A DNA stretch of 64,000 nt, from positions 1 to 64,000 of the forward strand of contig CALEUL010000033.1 in NCBI GenBank assembly GCA_937921035.1, given 5' to 3'. The translations under genes were made by a program, and so were the position numbers. Under the pieces are notes generated by a model. That model searched no databases, was not told the DNA's origin, and worked only from the letters and a program-made list of their open reading frames with translations. Shown piece after piece: positions 15,486-24,549 of the stretch (position 1 is its first letter; each line of letters opens with the position of its first letter). The DNA comes from an uncultured Porphyromonadaceae bacterium (GTDB lineage Bacteria; Bacteroidota; Bacteroidia; Bacteroidales; Muribaculaceae).

Positions 15486-18260
15486 ATGAAACGACTTTTA
15501 CTCGCCATCATCGCTCTGGTGGCATTGCTACCCCTGAGCGCCCAGCTGGTTACAAGCACGCCTACAATACTTCAGCAGAACAGCCAGGGTATTGTACTGA
15601 CCTATCATGCCGATTCCCCCTTTGGCGACAAGGGCCTGGCAAACCTTCCGGAGTCGCAGGTGCTTTATGCGCACATCGGCGTAATCACAAACAAAAGCAC
15701 ATCGGCGTCGGACTGGAAATACACCGTAACGCCCTGGCCGTCGTCGGGAAACTCACAGACAGCGAACACCGACAAGAACCGTCTTACCTACGTTGCCCCC
15801 AACACCTACACGCTTAACATAGGCGATCTACAGTCCTATTTCGGAGTACCCTCCACCGAGACGGTACAGAAAATCGCCATAGTGTTCCGTATTGCCGACG
15901 GCACCCGTACAGGCCGCGCCGCAAACGGAGCCGACATTATGGTGGATGTGCTGCCCGACGGTTTCGCAATGGTTCTCAACAGCGATTACACCGACGAGGT
16001 TATCAGCGAGCCGACAACCGTAACCTATACTGCCGAGACTTCTCTACCATCTGACATCGTACTGTCTGTCAACGGCACCGAATTCGCCTCGCAGACAGCC
16101 ACCACGAAGCTGACAGCATCGTACACCTTCACCGAAGAGAACAACTACACCATCACCGCCGCCGCCACCTACGACGGCAAGCAGTATACCGAGACAATGC
16201 TGCTGAGCTACCCGAAATCGTCGCCCAAGCAGGACTACCCCGGCGGTGTGCCTCAGATGGGATGTGTGAAGAATGCCGACGGCACCGTAACATTCTGCCT
16301 TGCCGCACCCAAAAAGAGCAGCGTTGTTCTCGTAGGCTCGTGGGACGACTACGAGGTGCTCGAGAGCAATCTGATGAAATATCAGGACTACAACGGCATC
16401 CGCTACTTCTGGACCACCGTGAGCGGCCTGGCCAACGACCAGTGGTATCCCTACTTCTTTGTTGTTGACGACAAATACAAAGTCGCCGACCCCTACGCCC
16501 ACCTTGTGCTCGACTGCTACGCTGACCGCTCGCTGCGCCGCTCTGTATGGCCCGAGCGTCCCCAGTACCCGTACGACAAGTTCAACAACGTGATGATGGG
16601 TGTTTACCGCGGCGACATGGATGACTACGAATTCTCCGATTTCACCATTCCCGACCACGGCAACCTCGTTATCTACGAGCTGCTTGTACGTGACTTCACC
16701 GCCACAGGCAACATAAACGGCCTTGCAAACGGCTGGGGCACAATAGCCCTTGCAAAAGAGAAGATACCCTACATCAAGGCAATGGGGTTCAACGCCATAG
16801 AGCTTATGCCCATCATGGAGTTCAACGGGAACAATTCGTGGGGCTACAACACAAACTTCTATATGGCACCAGACAAAGCATACGGTTCGCCCACAGAGTA
16901 CAAGGACTTTATCGAGGAATGCCACCGCAACGGAATCGCCGTAATCCTCGACATAGTGTTCAACCAGAGCGACGGCCTCCATCCCTGGTACCAGATGTAC
17001 CCCATCGACACAAACCCGATGTACAACAAGACAGCACCGCACGACTACAGCGTGCTCAACGACTGGAACCAGGGCCACGAACTTGTACAGCAGCAATGGA
17101 CCGACGCCATAAAATACTGGATGACCGCATATAACGTAGACGGTTTCCGCTTCGACCTTGTAAAAGGCCTCGGCGACAACGACAGCTACGGCAGCGGCAC
17201 CGACAGCTACAACGCCAGCCGCATAGCCCGCATGAAACGCCTGCATGACGTAATAACCTCGGTGAAGCCCGACGGCATACACATAAACGAGAATCTTGCC
17301 GGAGCTGCCGAAGAAAAAGAGATGGGCAACGACGGCGAGCTGCAGTGGGCAAATATCAACGGCGCCTGCCGCAACTTCGCGCAGGGCAACGGCTCCATGA
17401 ATTTCATGCGTTTCTTGTCCACATGGGACGGCGCACGCCCCTGGGGTTCGACAGTTTCGTATGCTGAAAGCCACGACGAGCAGCGCCTTGCATTCCAGGC
17501 CGAAAGCTACGGCACGGGCGATATCAAGACCAACACCCTGAAGCGTTTCCAGCGTCTGGGCAACATAGCGGCGCAGATGCTGCTTATCCCTGGCCCGAAG
17601 ATGGTATGGCAGTTCGGCGAACTCGGCAACAGCCAGAACACCAAGGATAATCCCGACGGTTCCGGCGGCAACAACACATCGCCCAAGATTGTGGACTGGC
17701 GCTGGCTCGACGAGCCCGACCGCGCGTACCTGATGGGCACATATTCGGCCATCATCAACACACGCATGGGCAACCCCGAAATGTTCGGCCGCGACGCTAC
17801 TTTCAACGGCTCCAACCTGTCCTCCTCAACCCGCGGACGCACAATACAGCTTGTAAGCGGCAACAAGGAAATCATCGGCTTCTTCAACCCCACCGTTTCC
17901 GACGACCTAACAATTACAATCGAGGCCCAGCAGATTACTCCCGAAGCAGCCACCCTGGTGGCAGCCTCGCCCGAGTATACCCCCTCGCTGGCCGGCGACG
18001 GCAAGAGCCTTAGCCTGAACGTGCCCGCAGGATGCTTCGCCGTATATGCCTCCTCGGCGGTATCGGGCATCGAGGATATAGAAAATCAGGTTCCCGCGGT
18101 AAAAGCCTACGGCGCTGACGGCCGCATCGTTATCGTCGGCGACTACAAGCAGGCAAGTGTCTACGACCTCTCCGGCCGTATGCTGCCTTCGCTTAACGTT
18201 CCCGCCGGACTATACATCGTAGTTGTAGACGGCCATGCCTCCAAAGTTCTTGTGAAATAA
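15486..18260 (+). CDS. Secreted GH13 (alpha-amylase family) glycoside hydrolase with T9SS-like C-terminal tail
   Basis: The 924-residue protein has a signal peptide (cut near LSAQ), an N-terminal beta-rich region (about 20-240), a starch-binding/E-set CBM48-like domain (about 255-345, VTFCLAAPKKSSVVLVGSW) and a GH13 barrel (about 380-790). The catalytic residues are visible: nucleophile Asp557 in GFRFDLVKG, acid/base Glu602 in HINENLAG, and stabiliser Asp664 in ESHDE. In region I the usual His after DxVFN is Gln494 (DIVFNQ). The end (about 855-924: VYDLSGRM ... GLYIVVVDGHASKVLVK) looks like a type A T9SS sorting domain. It probably cleaves alpha-glucans at the cell surface, though branching or pullulan specificity cannot be told. 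No susC/susD genes are adjacent, which is unusual for Bacteroidales starch enzymes. Confidence 0.9.
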   Translation: MKRLLLAIIALVALLPLSAQLVTSTPTILQQNSQGIVLTYHADSPFGDKGLANLPESQVLYAHIGVITNKSTSASDWKYTVTPWPSSGNSQTANTDKNRLTYVAPNTYTLNIGDLQSYFGVPSTETVQKIAIVFRIADGTRTGRAANGADIMVDVLPDGFAMVLNSDYTDEVISEPTTVTYTAETSLPSDIVLSVNGTEFASQTATTKLTASYTFTEENNYTITAAATYDGKQYTETMLLSYPKSSPKQDYPGGVPQMGCVKNADGTVTFCLAAPKKSSVVLVGSWDDYEVLESNLMKYQDYNGIRYFWTTVSGLANDQWYPYFFVVDDKYKVADPYAHLVLDCYADRSLRRSVWPERPQYPYDKFNNVMMGVYRGDMDDYEFSDFTIPDHGNLVIYELLVRDFTATGNINGLANGWGTIALAKEKIPYIKAMGFNAIELMPIMEFNGNNSWGYNTNFYMAPDKAYGSPTEYKDFIEECHRNGIAVILDIVFNQSDGLHPWYQMYPIDTNPMYNKTAPHDYSVLNDWNQGHELVQQQWTDAIKYWMTAYNVDGFRFDLVKGLGDNDSYGSGTDSYNASRIARMKRLHDVITSVKPDGIHINENLAGAAEEKEMGNDGELQWANINGACRNFAQGNGSMNFMRFLSTWDGARPWGSTVSYAESHDEQRLAFQAESYGTGDIKTNTLKRFQRLGNIAAQMLLIPGPKMVWQFGELGNSQNTKDNPDGSGGNNTSPKIVDWRWLDEPDRAYLMGTYSAIINTRMGNPEMFGRDATFNGSNLSSSTRGRTIQLVSGNKEIIGFFNPTVSDDLTITIEAQQITPEAATLVAASPEYTPSLAGDGKSLSLNVPAGCFAVYASSAVSGIEDIENQVPAVKAYGADGRIVIVGDYKQASVYDLSGRMLPSLNVPAGLYIVVVDGHASKVLVK

Positions 18261-18286
18261 GAAACTGACACATTCCATACCCCCAA

Positions 18287-18311
18287 GCCCGGACTGCCCA
18301 TCAGTCCGGGC
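18287..18311 (+). terminator. Terminator-like hairpin after the GH13 gene
   Basis: A perfect 10-bp stem (GCCCGGACTG / CAGTCCGGGC) with a 5-base loop. It is followed by CTGCCTTTA, a weak T tract. Confidence 0.6.
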
Positions 18312-18530
18312 CTGCCTTTATATCCATCATATCGTGAACGTTATATTAAGAATAACGGCAATATGGTTGTGTTGTCGGTAAGCTATTCCGCCGATTTCGG
18401 TTCCATATTCAGCACAGCACGGCGAAATCTCAACAATTCCGATAACGGCACATCGCTTTTAAAACTGTAATATACCCCTGCATTTTACATTTTTAACAAT
18501 ACTATAGTATATACATCAGTTTCTATTCAC

Positions 18531-18538
18531 TAATTTTG
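18531..18538 (+). promoter_or_regulatory. -7 box of the 1191-residue secreted protein gene
   Basis: TAATTTTG, about 88 bases before the ATG at 18626. Confidence 0.5.
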
Positions 18539-18625
18539 TATTTTATTCTGCAAGATGTCTATTACCGGCAGATACACTTTTATCAGATTTCCCGATAACA
18601 AACCAATAGCATCATTTTTTAATCG

Positions 18626-21600
18626 ATGAGAAAAACTTTTACACTTGGAATTTTTGCGGCAGCGTTAGCTATAGGCGGTACATCCGCAGCCTACGCGCAC
18701 ATCACTCCGCAACAACTCCGGCAGAAAAACGCCACCGAGGCGTTCCGCTGGGCTCCGTCGTTCAACCCAACAGCCACCAAATGGCGTTCGACAACTACCA
18801 AATCCATCGCGAAAGCTCCCGTAAACACCACCGACACCGCCCTGCCCACGTCTGAGCAGACTTCGTACCTGGAATTGCCCGACGGACGCGTATGGTTTGC
18901 AAATATCAACCTTATAAAAGAGGTTATTTCGGAAAATCCATACTACACCGAATACAACATTACCGGTGTAGATATCGAAATATACGATGAAGAATATAAA
19001 AAGGTTGGCCATATCAAAGACGATATAGCCCTGCCCGAAGGCTACGAAAGATGTACAACAGTAAGCCTCGGCGCAGAAACGACAAAAAAATTCTTCAACT
19101 CCGACGATTCCTTCGAGGTGATGCTCATGGCCAACTACAAACCCGCGGGCGGCTACGGCGCAGAAAGCTTCACAACGGTATATTCGCTCAAAGGTCCCAA
19201 CACCGACGCAACCAAGCTTCTGACGATGAAGGGCTACTACAGCGCGGCTGTAAACAACCCAAGCGACGCTTACTCCGAGGACTACTATATGGTATTCTTT
19301 ACCGGAGAAACATTGACCGATACCGAGATGATATACAACTTCGACGTATACGGCAAAGCCGGCTGGGGCAGCGAACCCGTCAAGCTGCTCTCCGTACCCG
19401 TGAACATGCTGTACGTTATGAGCGACGGCGAGAACGAAGGTATTCCAGTAATCATCAACTCGAAGGGCCGCGACCTCTATATCACTGTAGGCCGCTACGA
19501 GAAGACATTCTTCGAGGATCCTCTCGACTTTACCAACGATAAACTCAGCGAGGACAACAAGTATCTTATCGATGTGTACTCCAAAACCGGATATGCTTCC
19601 GAAGCCACACTGCTGAAGCAGCTGGCACTGCCTTGCGAACCCGCAACCGGTTCCTACACCATGCGCTCCTACACACTGGGCATGTTCGACTACACCAACG
19701 ACATTTCCTTCGATTTCGCCGAAGACGGCACCCCCGCACTTGTCATTTCGGAACGTCAGTCCGACTTCCGCGACAACGCCGAGACCTCCTTCTCCGTATA
19801 CGACCTCGACGGAAACAAGATAAAGACCTTCGGCGAAGGCACTTCGGGATATCTGCCCATGAGCAACGTCAAAGGACAGCCCGCACAGTTCTGCTTCATC
19901 GCCGGAACCGACACGGAACCAGTCTACAGCTTCATGGATTTCCCCTCCACCGAAATTGTAGCCGAAATCCCGGCGCTCTATCGAGAAGGCACCAACATCA
20001 CCACCCTTAGCACATCGCTGGACCGCGTTGCTTACGGCAACTCCTACAACTACGTGTTCGCCGCATCGCACGGCAACACCGATTCCGACGGCAACACCTA
20101 CAATCCCATTCTGTGGTTCGACGCCAACGGCAACAAGGTGAAAGAAGACCGCGCATACGCAGGCGAGAACGTGAACCTCATCAGCACCTTCATTTCTGCA
20201 TATGCCCTCGATCCTTTCCTTATCAACACCGACGCATCGCAGGAATACATGATTCTCGTACAGCGTCTCAACGCTTCCGGCGACAATGCGGCACACACAG
20301 AATTCTGCGTTGTCAACGACAAGGGCGAGATGCTTGCCCAGATTCCTTTCGAAACTGCCGACTCCGGAATCTCCGTCGCTCTGATAAACACCTCCACCAA
20401 GCCCGCATTCTGGATTACCTGGGCCGATGCCGGCGACGGCAAGCACCACAGCGAGTTCATATCGCTGCCACTCAATAAGTTCGAAGGTGCAGGAACCGTC
20501 GACGATCCCTACGTTGTCAACACCATAGGCGACTGGAACCAGATTCGCTTCAACCTCAACGGCAATTATATCCTCGGTGCCGACATCGACGCTAACGGAG
20601 TCGAACTCAGCAGCATCTCAGGCGTCTTCAACGGCAGTTTCGACGGCAACAACCACACTATCAGCAACTTCAGGCTCTCCTCCAAGCCTATGTTCGAGAT
20701 TCTCGGCAATTCCGGGAACGACTCCAAGGCCCGTATCTTTAACCTTGGTATTTCCGGCGTAACATTCGACGGGGCTGCAGATGCCGTTCTGGCACGCAAC
20801 TCCTACAACAGCCTTATCAGCAACGTCCGCATCTCCGGTGTCGATATTAACAGCAGCGATATGTTCAACTTCGGTACCCTTGTGAACACCGCCGGCATAG
20901 GCACAGTTATCAGCGAATGCGCAGTCGACGCAAACCTCAGCCTCCCCGAAATCTCGGGTGTTGGCGGTATCGCAGCAACCGCACGCGGCACTAAAATAGA
21001 GGCATCCTACTTCCACGGCTCAATAAAGGCCGCTTCCGAAGCCGCCGGTATTGCAGCCGACCTCCGGCAGGACGCCCAGATTGTCGACTGCCACGTCAAT
21101 GCCGACATCGAGGCATCCTATCTCATAGGCGGCATCGTTGCCACCTCCCTACGCGGCCAGATTGCGAACTGTATCGCCGAAGGCACTATCAACGCAACCG
21201 AAGGCGGATTCCGCTACGACGCCAACTACGAACGCATACCCGTGGCAAGCACCGGCGGTATCGTAGGCTACCTGCAGGCCCCCACCGACAATTCCCTTGG
21301 CGGCAGCGATGATGCGCCGGTATACGATTACGTAGTTAAGAAATGTGTGGCAGCGCAGACTGCAATCACCGTTCCCTCCGACGAACCCAGACTGCTTGAG
21401 ACCGCCCACCGCATCATCGGCCGTTCCGCAGCAAACGAGGATCCCGAGATAGTAGACGAACAATACGACGATGAAACAGGCGAGTGGATAATTATCTGGG
21501 GCGCTCCGCGCGAGGCCGAGAATCAGATTGCCGAAAACTATGCCGCAGAAGGTCTCGCCGTTATCCAGAATACAATAGCGGACGAAGCCAGCACCACCGA

Positions 21601-22201
21601 GGGCAAGACACTCGGCGCAGACGAAGCCAACCAGGAATTCTTCGCTGAACTGGGCTACGGATTCTTCGGCTACGAAGCATCGTCGCCCTGGTTGCCCGGC
21701 AACGGCATGCCGCGTCTCTACTTCGAAAAGGACGCCTCTGTATCTATGGCCTTCTCGCCCGCAGAACTCACCATCGCTGTCGGCGAAAAGAAACAGGTAA
21801 CCCTCCAGCTTCAGGGCATTGGCATCGAGGACATTTACTTCGTGTTCTCCGACGATGAAAATCTCTACGCCAACCCCGTTGAATTCGACGAAAACGGCAA
21901 CGTTATCATCGATGTGGAAGTATTCTCCGCCGGTGTTTACACCCTCACCGCCAACAGCGGCGACTGCCAGGCTGTCCTTACGGTAACAGCTACTCCCGCA
22001 GCATCTGTAGACAACATCACCGTTGCCGCAATCACATATAACGGCAACGCTGTTATTGCAGCAGGCGAGGACATAACCCTCTACGACATCGCAGGCAAGA
22101 AAATAGCCTCGGCTCATGGCAAACTAAGCACCGCAGGCATCGCTCCGGGTATCTACGTTGCAACAGCAGGCAACGAAACCCTGAAGATTGCTGTGCGTTA
22201 A
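18626..22201 (+). CDS. Large secreted beta-repeat protein (GLUG-like) with T9SS-like tail
   Basis: The 1191-residue protein has a cleavable signal peptide (MRKTFTLGIFAAALAIGG, cut near AYA). Residues about 40-620 are a beta-rich region, possibly propeller-like, with repeated short strands and no motif I can name. From about 625 to 950 there is a right-handed beta-helix-like stretch with GLUG-type units (NYILGADIDANG, FNGSFDGNNHTISNF, IFNLGISGVTF and similar repeats). Near 1050-1125 an Ig-like domain follows (SPAELTIAVGEKKQVTLQLQG). The C-terminal about 60 residues (LYDIAGKKI ... GIYVATAGNETLKIAV) resemble a T9SS type A sorting domain. It is likely a cell-surface or secreted adhesin-like protein; function unknown. 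It is a single-gene unit between promoter and terminator. Confidence 0.85.
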   Translation: MRKTFTLGIFAAALAIGGTSAAYAHITPQQLRQKNATEAFRWAPSFNPTATKWRSTTTKSIAKAPVNTTDTALPTSEQTSYLELPDGRVWFANINLIKEVISENPYYTEYNITGVDIEIYDEEYKKVGHIKDDIALPEGYERCTTVSLGAETTKKFFNSDDSFEVMLMANYKPAGGYGAESFTTVYSLKGPNTDATKLLTMKGYYSAAVNNPSDAYSEDYYMVFFTGETLTDTEMIYNFDVYGKAGWGSEPVKLLSVPVNMLYVMSDGENEGIPVIINSKGRDLYITVGRYEKTFFEDPLDFTNDKLSEDNKYLIDVYSKTGYASEATLLKQLALPCEPATGSYTMRSYTLGMFDYTNDISFDFAEDGTPALVISERQSDFRDNAETSFSVYDLDGNKIKTFGEGTSGYLPMSNVKGQPAQFCFIAGTDTEPVYSFMDFPSTEIVAEIPALYREGTNITTLSTSLDRVAYGNSYNYVFAASHGNTDSDGNTYNPILWFDANGNKVKEDRAYAGENVNLISTFISAYALDPFLINTDASQEYMILVQRLNASGDNAAHTEFCVVNDKGEMLAQIPFETADSGISVALINTSTKPAFWITWADAGDGKHHSEFISLPLNKFEGAGTVDDPYVVNTIGDWNQIRFNLNGNYILGADIDANGVELSSISGVFNGSFDGNNHTISNFRLSSKPMFEILGNSGNDSKARIFNLGISGVTFDGAADAVLARNSYNSLISNVRISGVDINSSDMFNFGTLVNTAGIGTVISECAVDANLSLPEISGVGGIAATARGTKIEASYFHGSIKAASEAAGIAADLRQDAQIVDCHVNADIEASYLIGGIVATSLRGQIANCIAEGTINATEGGFRYDANYERIPVASTGGIVGYLQAPTDNSLGGSDDAPVYDYVVKKCVAAQTAITVPSDEPRLLETAHRIIGRSAANEDPEIVDEQYDDETGEWIIIWGAPREAENQIAENYAAEGLAVIQNTIADEASTTEGKTLGADEANQEFFAELGYGFFGYEASSPWLPGNGMPRLYFEKDASVSMAFSPAELTIAVGEKKQVTLQLQGIGIEDIYFVFSDDENLYANPVEFDENGNVIIDVEVFSAGVYTLTANSGDCQAVLTVTATPAASVDNITVAAITYNGNAVIAAGEDITLYDIAGKKIASAHGKLSTAGIAPGIYVATAGNETLKIAVR

Positions 22202-22222
22202 GCATATCACACACTAAAAATA

Positions 22223-22255
22223 AACGGCGCCGTTTTGCTTCGGCGCCGTTTTTTT
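22223..22255 (+). terminator. Intrinsic terminator of the 1191-residue protein gene
   Basis: A 10-bp stem (AACGGCGCCG / CGGCGCCGTT) with an 8-base loop is followed by at least five T. Confidence 0.85.
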
Positions 22256-22428
22256 ATACCTGTCAGCTATGCGGTGATAGTTGCGCGGCACATGAAGCAG
22301 TTTCTCCCGCACGCCACTGCAGGCACCTCCCGGGGCCTCTCCGGGCACGCAAGAGGGGGAATTATTCATAGAATGGTGTTGTTCGGGTCGGAAATTATTG
22401 CTAAATTCGCATGTTATAATCAATCGGA

Positions 22429-24549
22429 ATGACAATGCCCACATTTATCATAAGGCGCCTGGCCTGCGCGTTGTCCCTTGTTATTGTAGCGACAGGGGTT
22501 ATGACTGGTGTAGCTGGAAGTCCGTCGGCCGAGCTGATGGACAGTCTTGAGCGGCGTCTGGAAGAACTGAACAGTCCGGTCGACAGCGTGCATGTACTGC
22601 TGAATATTTTCGATGTTTCGCATTCGGAATCACAACGTTACGGCGCGCTGGAACGCGCTTGCTCTACAGCAAAACGCAACAAGATGTACGACGACCAGAT
22701 TTCGATTATCACATATACAGCCAACGTCAAGAGGAATAACGATTCCATCCTAAAGACTCTTATAGACGAATTATCCGTGCTGCCAGAAAGCCCGCGCCAG
22801 AAAGAGGCCCGGCTATTCGTAAGAATGGTGATGCTCGACAATGCCATAAAACGCGACAATTTAAACATGCAGGCCGACCATCTTTCCAACCTGCTCAAGC
22901 AATACGAAGCAGAAAATGTGAAAGACCCGTACGAGAAAGCGTTTATGCTGTACTCGCTGTGCAAGCATCTTGGAATGGCCACCCGCGGGTCTGTGCTCGA
23001 GGAATATGTGAACAAGCTCCAGGATCATGTGGAACGTATGAATTTGCCTATGGGATCTGTACGCAACCTTGTGTATACGCGTGTGGCTCCTATTTTCGTG
23101 AATAACGGCAATGCCAGCGCCGCCATAGCAGTAGACAAGAAAATGCTCAACATAATCGACTCGCTGGTATTATCCTACAAGATGCAGGGCCGGAATCACC
23201 GAAACATGTACACCAACAAATACGCGATATACAGGCGCCTGATGATGGACTACAAAGCACTCCGGCCCGAAGAAGTAGATATGTTCTACGATCTGGCCAA
23301 AGACCTTGCCAGGAAAGATGTACGCGTAGCTGCCGACATGAAGCGCAACAGAATTGTGGATATATGCTACAAAATGGCCAAAGGCGACTATCATGACGTG
23401 ATACCTATGATTAAGAGCACTATGGAGTTGCCGTATATGTCCAGTTACCGGACATATATGCTCAAGGCAATTGTCGAGGCCGCGCAAGCCACCAACGACA
23501 AGGCTGCGCTTCTTGAGACAACACTGGAGCTTAACGATTCTCTGCAACGCCGTCTCGAGAACCGTTCGGAGGAGCGATATCGCGAACTCCAGATTCTTTA
23601 CGATACCGTCGAACTGCAGAACCAGAACAACGACCTGCGCGTAGACGAGCAGCGCGGCCGCCTGCGTGTTACACGTACCATACTTGTAATAGTAATATTG
23701 GCGCTTATCTGCCTTGGCGCGCTCACCATATTCCTGCTGATCCAGTACCGCAAGTATCATAAGCTCGCCCGAGAGCATTTCCAGACCACACTGCATCTGC
23801 GCGAGGAGCGCAGCCAGATGCGCAAGGCCCAGCGCGAGCTTATTGCCGCTCGCGAGGAAGCTCTTCAGTCCAACAAAATGAAATCTGAGTTCATCAATAC
23901 CATTAGCCATGAGGTTAGGACGCCTCTGAACTCGATTTTAGAGTATTCACAGTTGATTTTAGACTGCATACCCGAGGATAAGAAACAGTATCTGGAGCGC
24001 TACGCCTACACGATGGAGCAGAACATAAAGATGATTATTACGCTGCTGAACGATGTACTGGACACCACTTCACTGGAATACGGCAACATCGCCATCCATA
24101 AAGAACCCGTGAGCGTGCAGGACATGTGCAAGCTGGCTTTGGACAATGTGTTCGACAACGCCGCCAGAGGCGATATCAAAGTTGTTTTCAATCCTGACGC
24201 CAAACCCGACCATACAATCGTTACAGACAAGTTCCGCGTGTGTCAGGTACTTATAAACCTGTTGGGCAACGCCGACAAGTTTACGTCAAACGGCACAGTT
24301 ACCCTGGATTATGACATAGACCTACAGAAAGGCACAGTATCGTTCATTGTATCCGATACCGGTATCGGCATCCCTGACAAGTGCGACGAACTTATTTTCC
24401 AGCGTTTCTATAAAGTTTCCAACAAAACACGCGGATGCGGACTGGGTCTGTATATCTCGCGCATGCTTGCAAATCTTCTGCATGGCAGCCTAAAGCTCGA
24501 CAGGACGTATCATAATGGATCCCGCTTCATTTTCACGATACCTGAATAA
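22429..24549 (+). CDS. Membrane sensor histidine kinase with periplasmic TPR-like domain
   Basis: The 706-residue kinase begins with a signal or first membrane segment, then an alpha-helical sensor region (about 40-405) of the TPR-like type common in Bacteroidetes, then one transmembrane helix (about 414-440, ILVIVILALICLGAL), a coiled coil, and the kinase core. The HisKA dimerisation helix contains FINTISHEVRTPLN with phospho-acceptor His494. The HATPase domain shows the N box (LLGNADKFT), SDTGIGIP and GCGLGLYISRML. No response regulator is adjacent and no receiver domain is fused, so the partner is elsewhere. The last 35 bases overlap the Omp85-family gene that follows, linking the two in one transcript. 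Confidence 0.9.
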   Translation: MTMPTFIIRRLACALSLVIVATGVMTGVAGSPSAELMDSLERRLEELNSPVDSVHVLLNIFDVSHSESQRYGALERACSTAKRNKMYDDQISIITYTANVKRNNDSILKTLIDELSVLPESPRQKEARLFVRMVMLDNAIKRDNLNMQADHLSNLLKQYEAENVKDPYEKAFMLYSLCKHLGMATRGSVLEEYVNKLQDHVERMNLPMGSVRNLVYTRVAPIFVNNGNASAAIAVDKKMLNIIDSLVLSYKMQGRNHRNMYTNKYAIYRRLMMDYKALRPEEVDMFYDLAKDLARKDVRVAADMKRNRIVDICYKMAKGDYHDVIPMIKSTMELPYMSSYRTYMLKAIVEAAQATNDKAALLETTLELNDSLQRRLENRSEERYRELQILYDTVELQNQNNDLRVDEQRGRLRVTRTILVIVILALICLGALTIFLLIQYRKYHKLAREHFQTTLHLREERSQMRKAQRELIAAREEALQSNKMKSEFINTISHEVRTPLNSILEYSQLILDCIPEDKKQYLERYAYTMEQNIKMIITLLNDVLDTTSLEYGNIAIHKEPVSVQDMCKLALDNVFDNAARGDIKVVFNPDAKPDHTIVTDKFRVCQVLINLLGNADKFTSNGTVTLDYDIDLQKGTVSFIVSDTGIGIPDKCDELIFQRFYKVSNKTRGCGLGLYISRMLANLLHGSLKLDRTYHNGSRFIFTIPE

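Larger units (their letters stand above)
18261..18625. other. Intergenic region of 365 bp
   Basis: It contains the hairpin after the GH13 gene (18287-18311) and the promoter of the next gene (18531-18538). Between them is AT-rich sequence with no ORF or structured RNA that I can recognise. Confidence 0.5.

Noticed and set aside
16044..17474. A 476-codon open frame on the minus strand
   Set aside because: It lies inside the GH13 gene and is a reflection of its codon bias.
18665..20449. A 594-codon open frame on the minus strand
   Set aside because: It lies wholly inside the secreted beta-repeat protein gene, which has promoter, signal peptide, sorting tail and terminator.
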